From NCBI RefSeq assembly GCF_037890675.1, contig NZ_CP149574.1, forward strand, positions 2,394,874 through 2,458,873: a stretch of DNA of 64,000 nt, given 5' to 3'. A program made the position numbers and the translations under genes. This stretch comes from Methylovirgula sp. 4M-Z18. Lineage in GTDB: Bacteria > Pseudomonadota > Alphaproteobacteria > Rhizobiales > Beijerinckiaceae. The notes under the pieces were generated by a model. It did no database searches and had not been told where the DNA came from. It worked only from the letters and a program-made list of their open reading frames with translations. The first letter of the stretch is position 1. Every line of letters begins with the position of its first letter. This document shows, in pieces, positions 6,285 to 14,250 of this stretch.

Positions 6285-9199
6285 CAGCGGCTCCTCGAAA
6301 AGCGAAGAATCGAAAATGGCGCAAGATCGAGATCGGGCTTGCGGCTCGCGACGAGCGAAGCGGTCAAGGCCCCCATCAAAGGGCCCAAAGTATAGCCATT
6401 CGACGTCACTGTGTTGAAGAAACCCGGGCAATCGGGATGCTCGCCAAGGATCGGCGCGCCATCAATGTTGATATTCATCGCGGCCCAGCTCCGAATGACA
6501 TGGACTTTGCGCAGCGCCGGCACGACATGCTGGGCAACCCACAGATTGCCTTCGAGACTTTCGAAGAGCGGCCGCGGATGTTGATGGACCGGGTCCAACC
6601 CGGCGGTCCAGCCGCCACCAACAATGAAATTGCCGTTGGCGGCCTGCTTCAGCGTCAAGTGACGGTCGGCATGTGCGACGAGCCGCGAAACTAGCGGCTG
6701 AACCGGTTCGGTCACGATCATCTGCAACGGCGCGCCAAAAACCGGCACATCCACGCCGACCATGCGGCCGATGCGCGAGGCAAAGGCGCCGGCGGCATTG
6801 ACGACCTTCCGAGCGATGATTTGGCCGCGCGATGTCGTGACACGGAAAGAACCGGCTTGGGCCTCGATGTTCAAAACTTCGGTGCGCGTGAGAACCAGGG
6901 CGCCTCCGCGCTGTGCGGCCTCGCGAATGCGTTGCGTGGCAATCAGCGGATTGATCTTGCCCTCTTGCTGGCAATAGGCCGCGCCCACGAAATGCGGAGC
7001 GATCGACGGTTCAAGCTCCCGCAGTTCTTTGCTCCCGATCACATGGCAATCGATGCCCCATTGGCGCTCGGCAGCCGATTTGCCTTCGAGAAACCGCATC
7101 TGCGCATCGTTTTCTGCGACCATGATGCCGCCTGTGATCTTCATCTCCAGGTCTGTGCCGATCTCCCGTTGCAGTTGCGCCCAGAGTGCGATCGACTCCC
7201 GTTGGAGCGGCAGCGTCTGAAGAGCCGGCTGCCCACCCGCCTCGGCCCGCAAGCCATGATCGAACGACAGGAGTTGGGCGTGCAAACTTCCCGCATTGCC
7301 GCCCGAAGCAAGCGAATTGGGATAGGCCCGGTCGATGACAGCGACTTCCTGCCCCTCGCGGCTCAGAAAGAGCGCCGTCGAAAGGCCGGCGATCCCCGCC
7401 CCAATAATCAACGTCTCCACCGAATTGATCGGAAGCGGGTCATCGGCGGCGAGAGTTGGCTTGTCGGGCAAAAGCGCCCGCTTGTGCCCACCCCATTCAC
7501 CCTTCTCCACGGCAATGGCTGCCAATGGAATGGGCCGCAGCGGCATCTGCGGCGCAAGATGGCCGTCAGTTTCATCGACATGCGGCCGCTTTGCAATCGC
7601 ACGCAATCGCGACGCGCAATAACGCCCCTGGCATCGGCCCATTCCGGCCCGGAAAAGGCGCTTGAGGGTCGCGACATCTCCTTCTGCTGCAGCCACTCCG
7701 TTCTCGAGCGCCTGCAATGTCACGTTTTCGCAGCGGCATACCATCGTATCTTCCGCCGCAGTATTTTTGCAATCCGCGGCAGGCCGAAAGATGGACCATA
7801 GCGTCTTTTGGAATTGCTTGTGCCGCGCGAGCAATGTCTTGGTGCGCGCATCGTCCGGTCCCGCCAAACCGAGTTCGCGGGCGGCAGCAAGCCCTGCCAA
7901 CCGCCCCTCGGCCAGAGCCACGTGGGCGCCGGCAAAGCGCGCGGCCTCACCAACGACATAGATGCCAGGGCGAGACGTTCGGCCATTTTCGTCGCGTCGG
8001 GTCTGCAACTCCCCATCGATGACCTCGTGTAAACAGCCCACGAGGCGTGCCAATTCATTCGACGGCGCAAAGTACCCGCCGAGCAGCACCGTATCCGCGG
8101 CAAATGCGCGGACGCCTCCCGGCACGCGAGCGCGAACATGCTCCACCCGTCCGTCGCCTGTGATCGCCTCGATGCAACTATTCCATAGAACCGGAACGTC
8201 GCGTTGACGGAGCGCGCGCAGATTGCGAAGTCCGAGCCATGCGAGCATCGGATTTTGCCGCGCGAGCATGAGGCCCTGGAAAGGCTGATGCCAGGGCGAC
8301 TGCGCAGCCTCCACCAGCCCGACCACATTCGCGCCAGCGCGACAGAGTTCCGCGGCAACTTGAATGTTGAGCGGACCATTGCCGGCAATCAAGATGCGGC
8401 CGGGTGGCGTGACGGCATTGCTTCTCAACAGGGTCTGAGCGGCCCCGGTCGTCATGACGCCAGGCAAGGTCCAGCCAGGAACCGGGTGCGGCCGTTCATA
8501 CGCGCCGGTTGCGATGATCAAGATCTTCGGTCTGACATATGACGCACCATCGGGACCATAGAGGCCGAGGCGTAAACCGTGTTGATCCTGCTCCGCGCCC
8601 CACACGAGCGTTCCGGGTGCGAATGTCACGCCGGCACTTTGGCATTGTTGGATCAGTCCCAAACCATCGGAAGCCTGACGATCTTTTCGCAGCAGGGCTG
8701 AGGCGCTCGGGGTTCCAGGCTGTTTAAAATATTGTCCGCCGGCTTTGTTGCGCTCATCGATCACGCGAACATTTGCCCCCGCCTCGGCTGCTGCCTTTGC
8801 CGCGGCCAGGCCGGCGGGACCTGCGCCGACCACAGCAACGTCCACGGTCACCACGTTGAGCCTTCCGGGCGGCGCACAAAGATCCGCGCATGTGTTCGCG
8901 GCTAGGTCGAGACGCCCGGCTTGGGATTCGACCCGCAAGCCGTCGCGGACGCTCTGCATGCAAGCTCTTTGACCGGGAACGCCGTCGATCGTGACGATGC
9001 ACTCGTTGCAAACGCCCATGCCGCACAAGAGCCCACGCGACTCGCCGGTTGTCGAGCTGGAGAAACTCTGCTGTTGGCCTGCGACCAGCGCCGCCGCTAC
9101 CGTCTGGCCCGGCTCGGCCCGAAAAGTGTCACCGTTAAAGGTGAAAGCGACCGATCGCCTTTGGCGCTCATCTCCGGGCTGTTGGTCGGCGACACCCAT
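6284..9199 (-). CDS. Natural HcnA-HcnB-HcnC-like fusion: amino/imino acid dehydrogenase
   Basis: One 971-residue chain contains three parts that are normally separate subunits of hydrogen cyanide synthase, opine oxidases and D-hydroxyproline dehydrogenase. Residues 15-90 are a [2Fe-2S] ferredoxin-like module (Cys 59, 64, 67, 80). Residues 118-450 are an FAD/NAD-type disulfide oxidoreductase fold (GAGPAG at 125-130), followed by a BFD-like [2Fe-2S] knuckle (Cys 488, 490, 523, 528). Residues 594-970 are a D-amino-acid-oxidase-type FAD domain (GAGIAG at 600-605, SGGNAGSLH). It should oxidise an amino or imino acid and pass electrons through its Fe-S clusters to an acceptor. It starts 12 bases after the DapA-like gene and overlaps the ATPase gene start. 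The substrate is inferred from context only. Confidence 0.88.
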   Translation of the reverse strand: MGVADQQPGDERQRRSVAFTFNGDTFRAEPGQTVAAALVAGQQQSFSSSTTGESRGLLCGMGVCNECIVTIDGVPGQRACMQSVRDGLRVESQAGRLDLAANTCADLCAPPGRLNVVTVDVAVVGAGPAGLAAAKAAAEAGANVRVIDERNKAGGQYFKQPGTPSASALLRKDRQASDGLGLIQQCQSAGVTFAPGTLVWGAEQDQHGLRLGLYGPDGASYVRPKILIIATGAYERPHPVPGWTLPGVMTTGAAQTLLRSNAVTPPGRILIAGNGPLNIQVAAELCRAGANVVGLVEAAQSPWHQPFQGLMLARQNPMLAWLGLRNLRALRQRDVPVLWNSCIEAITGDGRVEHVRARVPGGVRAFAADTVLLGGYFAPSNELARLVGCLHEVIDGELQTRRDENGRTSRPGIYVVGEAARFAGAHVALAEGRLAGLAAARELGLAGPDDARTKTLLARHKQFQKTLWSIFRPAADCKNTAAEDTMVCRCENVTLQALENGVAAAEGDVATLKRLFRAGMGRCQGRYCASRLRAIAKRPHVDETDGHLAPQMPLRPIPLAAIAVEKGEWGGHKRALLPDKPTLAADDPLPINSVETLIIGAGIAGLSTALFLSREGQEVAVIDRAYPNSLASGGNAGSLHAQLLSFDHGLRAEAGGQPALQTLPLQRESIALWAQLQREIGTDLEMKITGGIMVAENDAQMRFLEGKSAAERQWGIDCHVIGSKELRELEPSIAPHFVGAAYCQQEGKINPLIATQRIREAAQRGGALVLTRTEVLNIEAQAGSFRVTTSRGQIIARKVVNAAGAFASRIGRMVGVDVPVFGAPLQMIVTEPVQPLVSRLVAHADRHLTLKQAANGNFIVGGGWTAGLDPVHQHPRPLFESLEGNLWVAQHVVPALRKVHVIRSWAAMNINIDGAPILGEHPDCPGFFNTVTSNGYTLGPLMGALTASLVASRKPDLDLAPFSILRFSRSR

Positions 9200-9211
9200 G
9201 ACAACCTATCC

Positions 9212-10102
9212 TCAGGCGGCAAATCGCAACTGAAATTGCGCGACGAGTTGCTTCATCGCAACGTCGTCGGCAGCCGGCAACGGCAGGCGCGGCGGGCGTG
9301 GCGGTCCCGCTTGGAATCCCATGTGGTTCAACAGCGATTTGGAGCCGGCGACATAGGCCTGGCCGCCAACCGCCTGAATGATCGGTAACCACTTGAGATA
9401 GAGGTTGCGCGCCTCATCGATCCGTCCCTCGTCTGCGACGAGCTCGAAAATTCGCGCCATGGCTGCAGGCGCGACATTGGACGCCACGGCGACCCACCCT
9501 TGCGCGCCCATCACAAAGGACTCAAATCCAAGGATGCCGCCAAATACGGTCATGTTGGGACCGGCGAGCCGAATAATATCGCGAACACGTGTGATCTCCA
9601 ATGTCGATTCCTTCACGTAGCTACAGCCCGGAATTTCGGCCAGGCGTGCGAGCAGCTCTGGTCTCATATCCACGTTGGCGGTTGCCGGGTTGTTATAAAC
9701 CATGATCGGAATATCGAGCGCGCTGGCGATCGTGCGGTAATGCTGAACGAGTTCATCGTCGGTCGGCGTCGAGTAGAACGGGGGAATGATCATGACGCCG
9801 TCGGCACCCATTTGCTGGGCCTGCTGACTGAGGCGCACGCTCTCGCGCGTATCCTCCGCGCCGGTGCCGATCAGGACCGGAACGCGGCCGTTCGTCGTCT
9901 CGATCACCGTTCTGGCGACGGCATCCCTCTCCTCCTGCGAAAGCGAAAGAAACTCGCCGGTCGACCCCAAAGGAATCAATCCATGTATGCCTTCTTGAAT
10001 CTGCCAGTTCGTGAAGTCAGCGAGCGCCTTCAGGTCGATCTGACCATCATTGGTCAGCGGCGTGATCATCACCGTAAAGACGCCTCGGAATTTCTGAGTC
10101 AT
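9212..10102 (-). CDS. Dihydrodipicolinate synthase (DapA) family lyase/deaminase
   Basis: A 296-residue class I aldolase-fold enzyme. The family residues are present: the GSTGE pyruvate/carboxylate-binding loop, the catalytic Tyr in MVYNNPATANVD and the Schiff-base Lys in YVKEST. DapA itself is usually encoded away from such clusters. Here the gene sits between the ABC permease gene (30 bases upstream) and the fused dehydrogenase gene (12 bases downstream), so a catabolic member such as a pyrroline-hydroxycarboxylate deaminase, a keto-deoxy-sugar aldolase or a similar lyase is more likely than lysine synthesis. The pairing with an HcnABC-like dehydrogenase recalls the trans-4-hydroxyproline route, but the epimerase and semialdehyde dehydrogenase of that route are not in the window. 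Confidence 0.88.
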   Translation of the reverse strand: MTQKFRGVFTVMITPLTNDGQIDLKALADFTNWQIQEGIHGLIPLGSTGEFLSLSQEERDAVARTVIETTNGRVPVLIGTGAEDTRESVRLSQQAQQMGADGVMIIPPFYSTPTDDELVQHYRTIASALDIPIMVYNNPATANVDMRPELLARLAEIPGCSYVKESTLEITRVRDIIRLAGPNMTVFGGILGFESFVMGAQGWVAVASNVAPAAMARIFELVADEGRIDEARNLYLKWLPIIQAVGGQAYVAGSKSLLNHMGFQAGPPRPPRLPLPAADDVAMKQLVAQFQLRFAA

Positions 10103-10132
10103 TGTAAAGTACCTGCGGTATTATGAAACACG

Positions 10133-10825
10133 TCAGCGCTGATCGCTGATGGACATTTTCGACGCGGCGTGACCGAAGCGTTTCTCGATATGGCGTTGCG
10201 CCACATCCCAGACCGTGGTCATCAGCAGATAGTACAGCGCCGCGACCGCGAAGAGTTCCAGCACCATGAAACGCTCTTGGATCAGGACCTGGGTGCGGCG
10301 AAGCAATTCTTCCATCGAGATGACGGAGGTCACCGACGTCGTCTTCAGAAGGCCGTTCACCGAATTGCCAAGCGGTGGGATAATGACTTTGAAAGCTTGA
10401 GGCATCACGATATGGCGCATGATTTTGGGCTCAGTCATGCCAAGGGCCCGGCCCGCCCGGATCTGCCCGATGGGAACGGCGTCGATCCCGGCCCGCACGA
10501 TCTCGGCAAGATAAGCCGCCTCATTCAGCGCAAGGCCCAGCAATGCGGCTTCGACAACGGAAAAGCGAATGCCGAGCACTGGAAGCGCGGTATAGATGAT
10601 GATTAACTGCACCAAAAGCGGCGTGCCGCGGAAGAGCCATATGTAACCTTGGGCGATCAGGGAAATTGCTCTTCGCTCCGACCGGCGCATCAGCGCAAGA
10701 CCAAATCCCATGACGAGGCCGCCCATCAGCGACACCACCGTGAGCCATAGAGTCGTCGCGACACCGCCGAGAATGAACGGGTTGACGAGGTAATCGAAAA
10801 AACCGGCCCAGTTCCATTTCAGCAT
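10133..10825 (-). CDS. Amino-acid-type ABC transporter permease
   Basis: A 230-residue inner-membrane permease of the HisM/GlnP family with about five hydrophobic segments. The conserved cytoplasmic loop is visible as ALNEAAYLAEIVRAGI followed by GQIRAGRALGMTEPKIM, the contact point for the ATPase. It is the only permease gene in the cluster, so the channel would be a homodimer, as known for some polar amino acid importers. The gene starts 75 bases after the binding-protein gene and is followed at 30 bases by the DapA-like gene. The transporter genes are thus interleaved with enzyme genes in one transcription unit. Confidence 0.92.
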   Translation of the reverse strand: MLKWNWAGFFDYLVNPFILGGVATTLWLTVVSLMGGLVMGFGLALMRRSERRAISLIAQGYIWLFRGTPLLVQLIIIYTALPVLGIRFSVVEAALLGLALNEAAYLAEIVRAGIDAVPIGQIRAGRALGMTEPKIMRHIVMPQAFKVIIPPLGNSVNGLLKTTSVTSVISMEELLRRTQVLIQERFMVLELFAVAALYYLLMTTVWDVAQRHIEKRFGHAASKMSISDQR

Positions 10826-10900
10826 TCGCGCGGCCTCTTGGCGTACGAAGAGGCGCTGTCCAAAGGTCAGCGCACTCAGTGTGAGTCCTGCGACAGAGTC

Positions 10901-11731
10901 TTATCGGCCTGGCCCTTTAACGGCATAGGCAGCCGCCGGAACGTTCAAGCCGTATTTGTCGAACAGCGCTTTCATCGATCCGTCGGCTTTCATATCATTC
11001 ATCACGCTCGCGACCGCATCGGCCAATTTTGGGCTCTGAAATGCAACCGCGACGGACGCCGGATAAAGGCCACTCAGCACCCGCTTAAAATCGCCGCGGG
11101 TGTCGTATTCTTTGGCCACAGCGTCGATGGTAACAACCCCATCGACTTGCCCCGCCCGCAGGGCCTGAAACGCAAGCGTGAAATTGTCGAAGGTGCGGAC
11201 CGTCACCCCCGCCTTGCCGGCGCCCTGCAATTCCTTGTCAAGCTGACGCGCCTTGTTTTCCTCGAACCCGCCGATTTCCACGCCCAAGGTTTTCCCGGCA
11301 AGGTCGTCTTTGCTTGCGATTTTCACGCTGGAATCCGGAGCGACGGAAATGCTGATCGCTTGCTCCTCGTACGGGACCATCTGCATGATCTTGGCACGCT
11401 CCTCGGTGAAGAAGATGCCGGTATTGATCATATCCCAGCGCCTGCCCTGAAGGCCGGGGATCATCGCAGAAAACTCGATGCGGATATATTCCGGATCGAG
11501 GCATAGGCGCTTGGCGATCTCCGTCCCCATTTCGATACGCATCCCCTTCAAGTCACCGCTCGAATCGACGAATTGCAGCGGCGGCAAAGTCGGATTGGTC
11601 GACATGGTCAACGTGCCAGGCTTGATCAACTCCGTATCCGGCACCTTCGGGCTGCATGAGGCAGCAAAAGCGGCCGAGCCGCTGGTCAAGACGATCGCCG
11701 CAAGGGCAACCGGAAGCATGGAACGTTTCAT
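10901..11731 (-). CDS. Periplasmic amino-acid-type ABC transporter substrate-binding protein
   Basis: A 276-residue family 3 solute-binding protein. The N-terminus is a standard Sec signal peptide (KR, then a hydrophobic run, cleavage expected after AFA at about residue 24). The mature part shows the family opening LTMSTNPTLPPLQFVDSSG, then MGTEIAKRL and the IPGLQGRRWDMINTGIFFT ligand-cleft region. It is the first gene of the operon, downstream of a perfect palindrome at 11783-11792 that may be the operator. It would capture the operon's substrate in the periplasm and deliver it to the permease at 10133. The ligand cannot be deduced with confidence; the family binds amino acids and related amines. 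Confidence 0.92.
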   Translation of the reverse strand: MKRSMLPVALAAIVLTSGSAAFAASCSPKVPDTELIKPGTLTMSTNPTLPPLQFVDSSGDLKGMRIEMGTEIAKRLCLDPEYIRIEFSAMIPGLQGRRWDMINTGIFFTEERAKIMQMVPYEEQAISISVAPDSSVKIASKDDLAGKTLGVEIGGFEENKARQLDKELQGAGKAGVTVRTFDNFTLAFQALRAGQVDGVVTIDAVAKEYDTRGDFKRVLSGLYPASVAVAFQSPKLADAVASVMNDMKADGSMKALFDKYGLNVPAAAYAVKGPGR

Positions 11732-11764
11732 GGAACCCTCTGAACATCGTTGGTTTCGCGCGTC

Positions 11765-11792
11765 ATACCAATCAAATCATATTGGTATACCA
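11765..11792. promoter_or_regulatory. Candidate GntR operator upstream of the transport/catabolic operon
   Basis: TGGTATACCA at 11783-11792 is a perfect 10-base palindrome lying 52 bases upstream of the binding-protein start. An overlapping inverted pair, ATACCAAT (11765-11772) and ATTGGTAT (11781-11788), extends the symmetry. The core GGTATACC recurs in front of the second GntR gene at 12556-12563. FCD-type GntR regulators commonly bind short palindromes of this size, so these are candidate sites for one of the two regulators encoded at 11863-13276. Confidence 0.5.
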
Positions 11793-11862
11793 GATTAATA
11801 CATATTTTTCCGTCCCAGGCAAGACCTCGTGCAAAAAAGGATGTTCTGCGTAAATCCGGCTT

Positions 11863-12522
11863 TCAGTAATGGGCCAAGACGCGTTCCCGCACCCGTTGCA
11901 GATGCTGCGCCATGGCCGCTTGCGCGCGATCCGGGTCACGTGCCTGCAGCGCCGCGACAATCGCCCGGTGGTCTGTTTGCCCCGGTGCTCCGCGCCTTGG
12001 AATGAGCTGCCGCTCGAAAATCATCGTATATCGCCGCATATCCGCGATCGTCTGGGCCAGAAACGGATTGCCGCTGTTGAGACCGATGGCGCCGTGCAGT
12101 TCGTCGTCGAAATCGGACACGACATCCGCGGGCGGATCGGTCTCCGCTTCGATCCGCGCCAAAATGCCATCCAGCCGCGAGATTTCTTCCAATGAAATGC
12201 GCGTGCTTGTGAGCGCTGCTGCGCTTGGCTCCGTCAAAAGTCGCAATGCGATACAATTGAGGTAGTCTTCCAGTGAAATCACCCGAACAGCGAGAACACC
12301 GCGAGCATTGCGCACAATGAGCCCCTGCCCTTCAATGCGACCGATCGCATCGCGCAGGGGCGTTCGCGAAACGCCCAGTTTGGCCGCAAGCCGGCGTTCC
12401 TGAACAATCGTTCCGCCAGGCAAATACCCGTTCAGAATATCGTGATGCAAACGGCGGTAGACGTCCTCCGCGAGGCTCGTTCCGCTTGGTGTTACCTCAT
12501 CGCTGGCGTCATTCACGAGCAT
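11863..12522 (-). CDS. GntR-family (FadR/FCD type) transcriptional regulator
   Basis: A 219-residue GntR regulator. The N-terminal winged helix has the expected DILNGYLPGG, ERRLAAKLGVSRTPLRDAI and IEGQGLIV elements. The C-terminal all-helical FCD effector domain contains LRLLTEPSAA, the DFDDELHGAIGLNSGNPFL segment with metal/ligand-binding His and Asp, and a final MAQHLQRVRERV. It reads in the same direction as the catabolic operon and ends 131 bases before the binding-protein start. It is divergent to a second GntR gene at 12572. It probably represses or activates the operon in response to the imported compound. Confidence 0.92.
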   Translation of the reverse strand: MLVNDASDEVTPSGTSLAEDVYRRLHHDILNGYLPGGTIVQERRLAAKLGVSRTPLRDAIGRIEGQGLIVRNARGVLAVRVISLEDYLNCIALRLLTEPSAAALTSTRISLEEISRLDGILARIEAETDPPADVVSDFDDELHGAIGLNSGNPFLAQTIADMRRYTMIFERQLIPRRGAPGQTDHRAIVAALQARDPDRAQAAMAQHLQRVRERVLAHY

Positions 12523-12555
12523 GTACCCTTATTGGATTCGATATAGTATATAGAC

Positions 12556-12563
12556 GGTATACC
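12556..12563. promoter_or_regulatory. Candidate GntR operator between two divergent GntR genes
   Basis: GGTATACC is a perfect 8-base palindrome inside the 49-base gap between two divergent GntR genes, and it repeats the core found at 11784-11791 before the transporter operon. The AT-rich run before it (TATAGTATATAG, 12543-12554) could hold a -10 element. The site is 8 bases from the ATG at 12572, so a regulator bound here would block transcription or initiation of one or both genes. Confidence 0.45.
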
Positions 12564-12571
12564 AAGATTGC

Positions 12572-13276
12572 ATGTCGGAGGACGGCGAAATTTCAATGAT
12601 GCAAGAGCGCGGCGTACGGGACGGGGTTCAGGATGGCAGCCCGCACAGCTTGGCAACGCTGACCTACAAGGCCGTGTCCGATATGATCCGGCACCGTCAA
12701 CTCCGCGGCGGTGACATTGTCGTTGAGGCGAGACTAGCCGAATCGCTGGGCATTTCCCGCACGCCCCTGCGGGAAGCGTTGCAGCGCCTGGAAGGCGAAG
12801 GCCTCGTGCGCAAAGGCGACGGGAGAAATTACGTCGTTCGCCGCGTGGATGTCGGCGAGTATCTGCAAAGCCTGAAGCTTCGCCAGTTGATTGAGCCCGA
12901 AGCAGCCGTGCTCGCATCAGGCAGCATCCCTCGCCGGACACTCATCCTGGTTCGCCGGGAAATTCAGGAACTGATGGGCGCCACGACGTATCACACGGAT
13001 GCGCACTGGTTTTCCGACGACAATCTGCACAACATGATTATCGACTATTGCGGTAATGGCGTCATGGCCAAGGTGCTCCGCGAACTGAGGGCCACGACGC
13101 GGCTTTTCGAGATCGACCGCCTAAAGGAGCGGCTATTGCCCGACTCGACGGAGCATCTGGTGATCGTCGAAGCGCTCGAAAGCGGTGATCCACAAGACAT
13201 ACGCGCATCCGTGCATTCGCATATCCAAAGCCTTATCGAATTCATGCGGTATCATTTGGGAGCTAACGGCTCCTAG
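12572..13276 (+). CDS. GntR-family (FadR/FCD type) transcriptional regulator
   Basis: A 234-residue GntR regulator, divergent to the GntR gene at 11863-12522. The DNA-binding part shows RHRQLRGGDIVVEARLAESLG, SRTPLREALQRLEGEGLV and a following KGDGRNYVV wing. The FCD domain begins with LKLRQLIEPEAAVLA and includes DAHWFSDDNLHNMI. The start is uncertain: the ATG at 12572 has no ribosome site, whereas a GGAGG at 12576-12580 could serve the ATG pair at 12596/12599, giving a protein eight or nine residues shorter. Two GntR regulators side by side suggest layered control of the catabolic cluster, or one regulator left over from a lost neighbour. Confidence 0.9.
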   Translation: MSEDGEISMMQERGVRDGVQDGSPHSLATLTYKAVSDMIRHRQLRGGDIVVEARLAESLGISRTPLREALQRLEGEGLVRKGDGRNYVVRRVDVGEYLQSLKLRQLIEPEAAVLASGSIPRRTLILVRREIQELMGATTYHTDAHWFSDDNLHNMIIDYCGNGVMAKVLRELRATTRLFEIDRLKERLLPDSTEHLVIVEALESGDPQDIRASVHSHIQSLIEFMRYHLGANGS

Positions 13277-13460
13277 AACCACTCCTTTGTTCGTCTTTTA
13301 CACTGTGTTGAAATGTCGCCTATAGAGCCCCACGGCGTGCCGGATGATCTGGGGTGAGAATTGGTGCCGGGCCTAGGAACTCGGCTGCATGCGCCCGCCC
13401 TAGATGTTTGATCCCGGGGTTTGATGGTGCGATCCTGTCTGTCGATTGGAGGGATGCGCT

Positions 13461-13508
13461 ATGGGCCAGGTTCTTTACGGGTGCGCCACAACAACAGAGG
13501 CAATCGTC
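13461..13508 (+). mobile_element. 5' fragment of an insertion-sequence transposase (IS481-like)
   Basis: The frame from ATG 13461 reads MGQVLYGCATTTEAI, the well-preserved opening of a common transposase group (IS481-like in my judgement), preceded by GGAGGG at 13448-13453. After about 16 codons the similarity stops and the DNA passes directly into the remnant of a GyrI-like gene. The 140 bases upstream (from about 13310) may be the left end of the element. No right end or target duplication is seen. Confidence 0.55.
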
Positions 13509-13542
13509 GAGCGGCAGCAACGTGTGCCGCCGGAACGCGACG

Positions 13543-14095
13543 ATGACCGCTTCCGCCTCTACCGAAAGGCTGGTCGAGCGCGGGTCCCTCGGACCTCTCG
13601 ACAACGCGAGGAGCAAGCTCATGCAGAAGACTTTTACTACTGCCGACGTGACGATTCGCGAAGTGCCCTCCACGTCGGTGGCGATCATGGAGCATCGGGG
13701 CGACCCGGCGACGCTCGGCGCCACCATCCATCGGTTCGTCGCGTGGGGCAAGGCCGCTGGCCTGCACCCCAAGACAAGCCCAACGGCGTTCCGGGCGGCG
13801 TCCTGCGTCGCCTACCGATTATAGCGTGGAGCTTTGTGTCGGGACGGACCAACCGATCGAGGCGAACGGCAAGCAGATCAAAGCCGGCAAGATCCCTGGC
13901 GGACGCTGCGCGGTGCTGCGTGTCGTCGGCAACACCGACAATCTGGAGCCCGCCGCGCTCTAGCTTTATCGCGACTGGCTTCCGGCCAGCGGCGAGGAAG
14001 CACACGACTTCCCGACCTATTGTCAGCGGCTGAGCTTCCTCCCGGAGGTGCCGGAGCATGAGACGGTCGCGGAACTGTTTTTGCCGCTGAAATAG
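13543..14095 (+). pseudogene. Broken GyrI-like / AraC-type effector-binding domain gene
   Basis: Starting in frame from the ATG at 13543 and continuing through the ATG at 13621, the sequence reads DVTIREVPSTSVAIMEHRG and TIHRFVAWGKAAGLHP, the start of a GyrI-like small-molecule-binding domain as found at the C-terminus of AraC regulators. The frame is lost near 13790 and picked up in another frame as SVELCVGTDQPI, IPGGRCAVLRVVG, then an in-frame TAG at 13961-13963, then LYRDWLPASGEE and ending ELFLPLK before TAG at 14093-14095. One frameshift plus one nonsense codon make this a pseudogene. No AraC-type DNA-binding domain remains upstream; an IS fragment lies there instead. Confidence 0.75.
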
Positions 14096-14250
14096 CACCC
14101 TCTGACGGCGGCCTGTCCCTTCCTATCGCAAGAAATGGACAGGCCGTTATCCACCCAATCTCGATCTTTATGGGTTCACGGCCCAATAGGGGCTTTTTCA
14201 TATGTGGAACGTATATGGACATCCAGACATGACAATGCCACCGAGGATTA

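Noticed and set aside
6284-9199. Fusion produced by a sequencing error between separate genes
   Set aside because: The frame is uninterrupted through all linkers, linkers have normal composition and there are no internal ribosome sites, so one chain is the simplest reading; it still deserves a read-level check.
9212-10102. Lysine-biosynthetic dapA
   Set aside because: The family fold is right, but its place inside an uptake/oxidation operon argues for a catabolic member.
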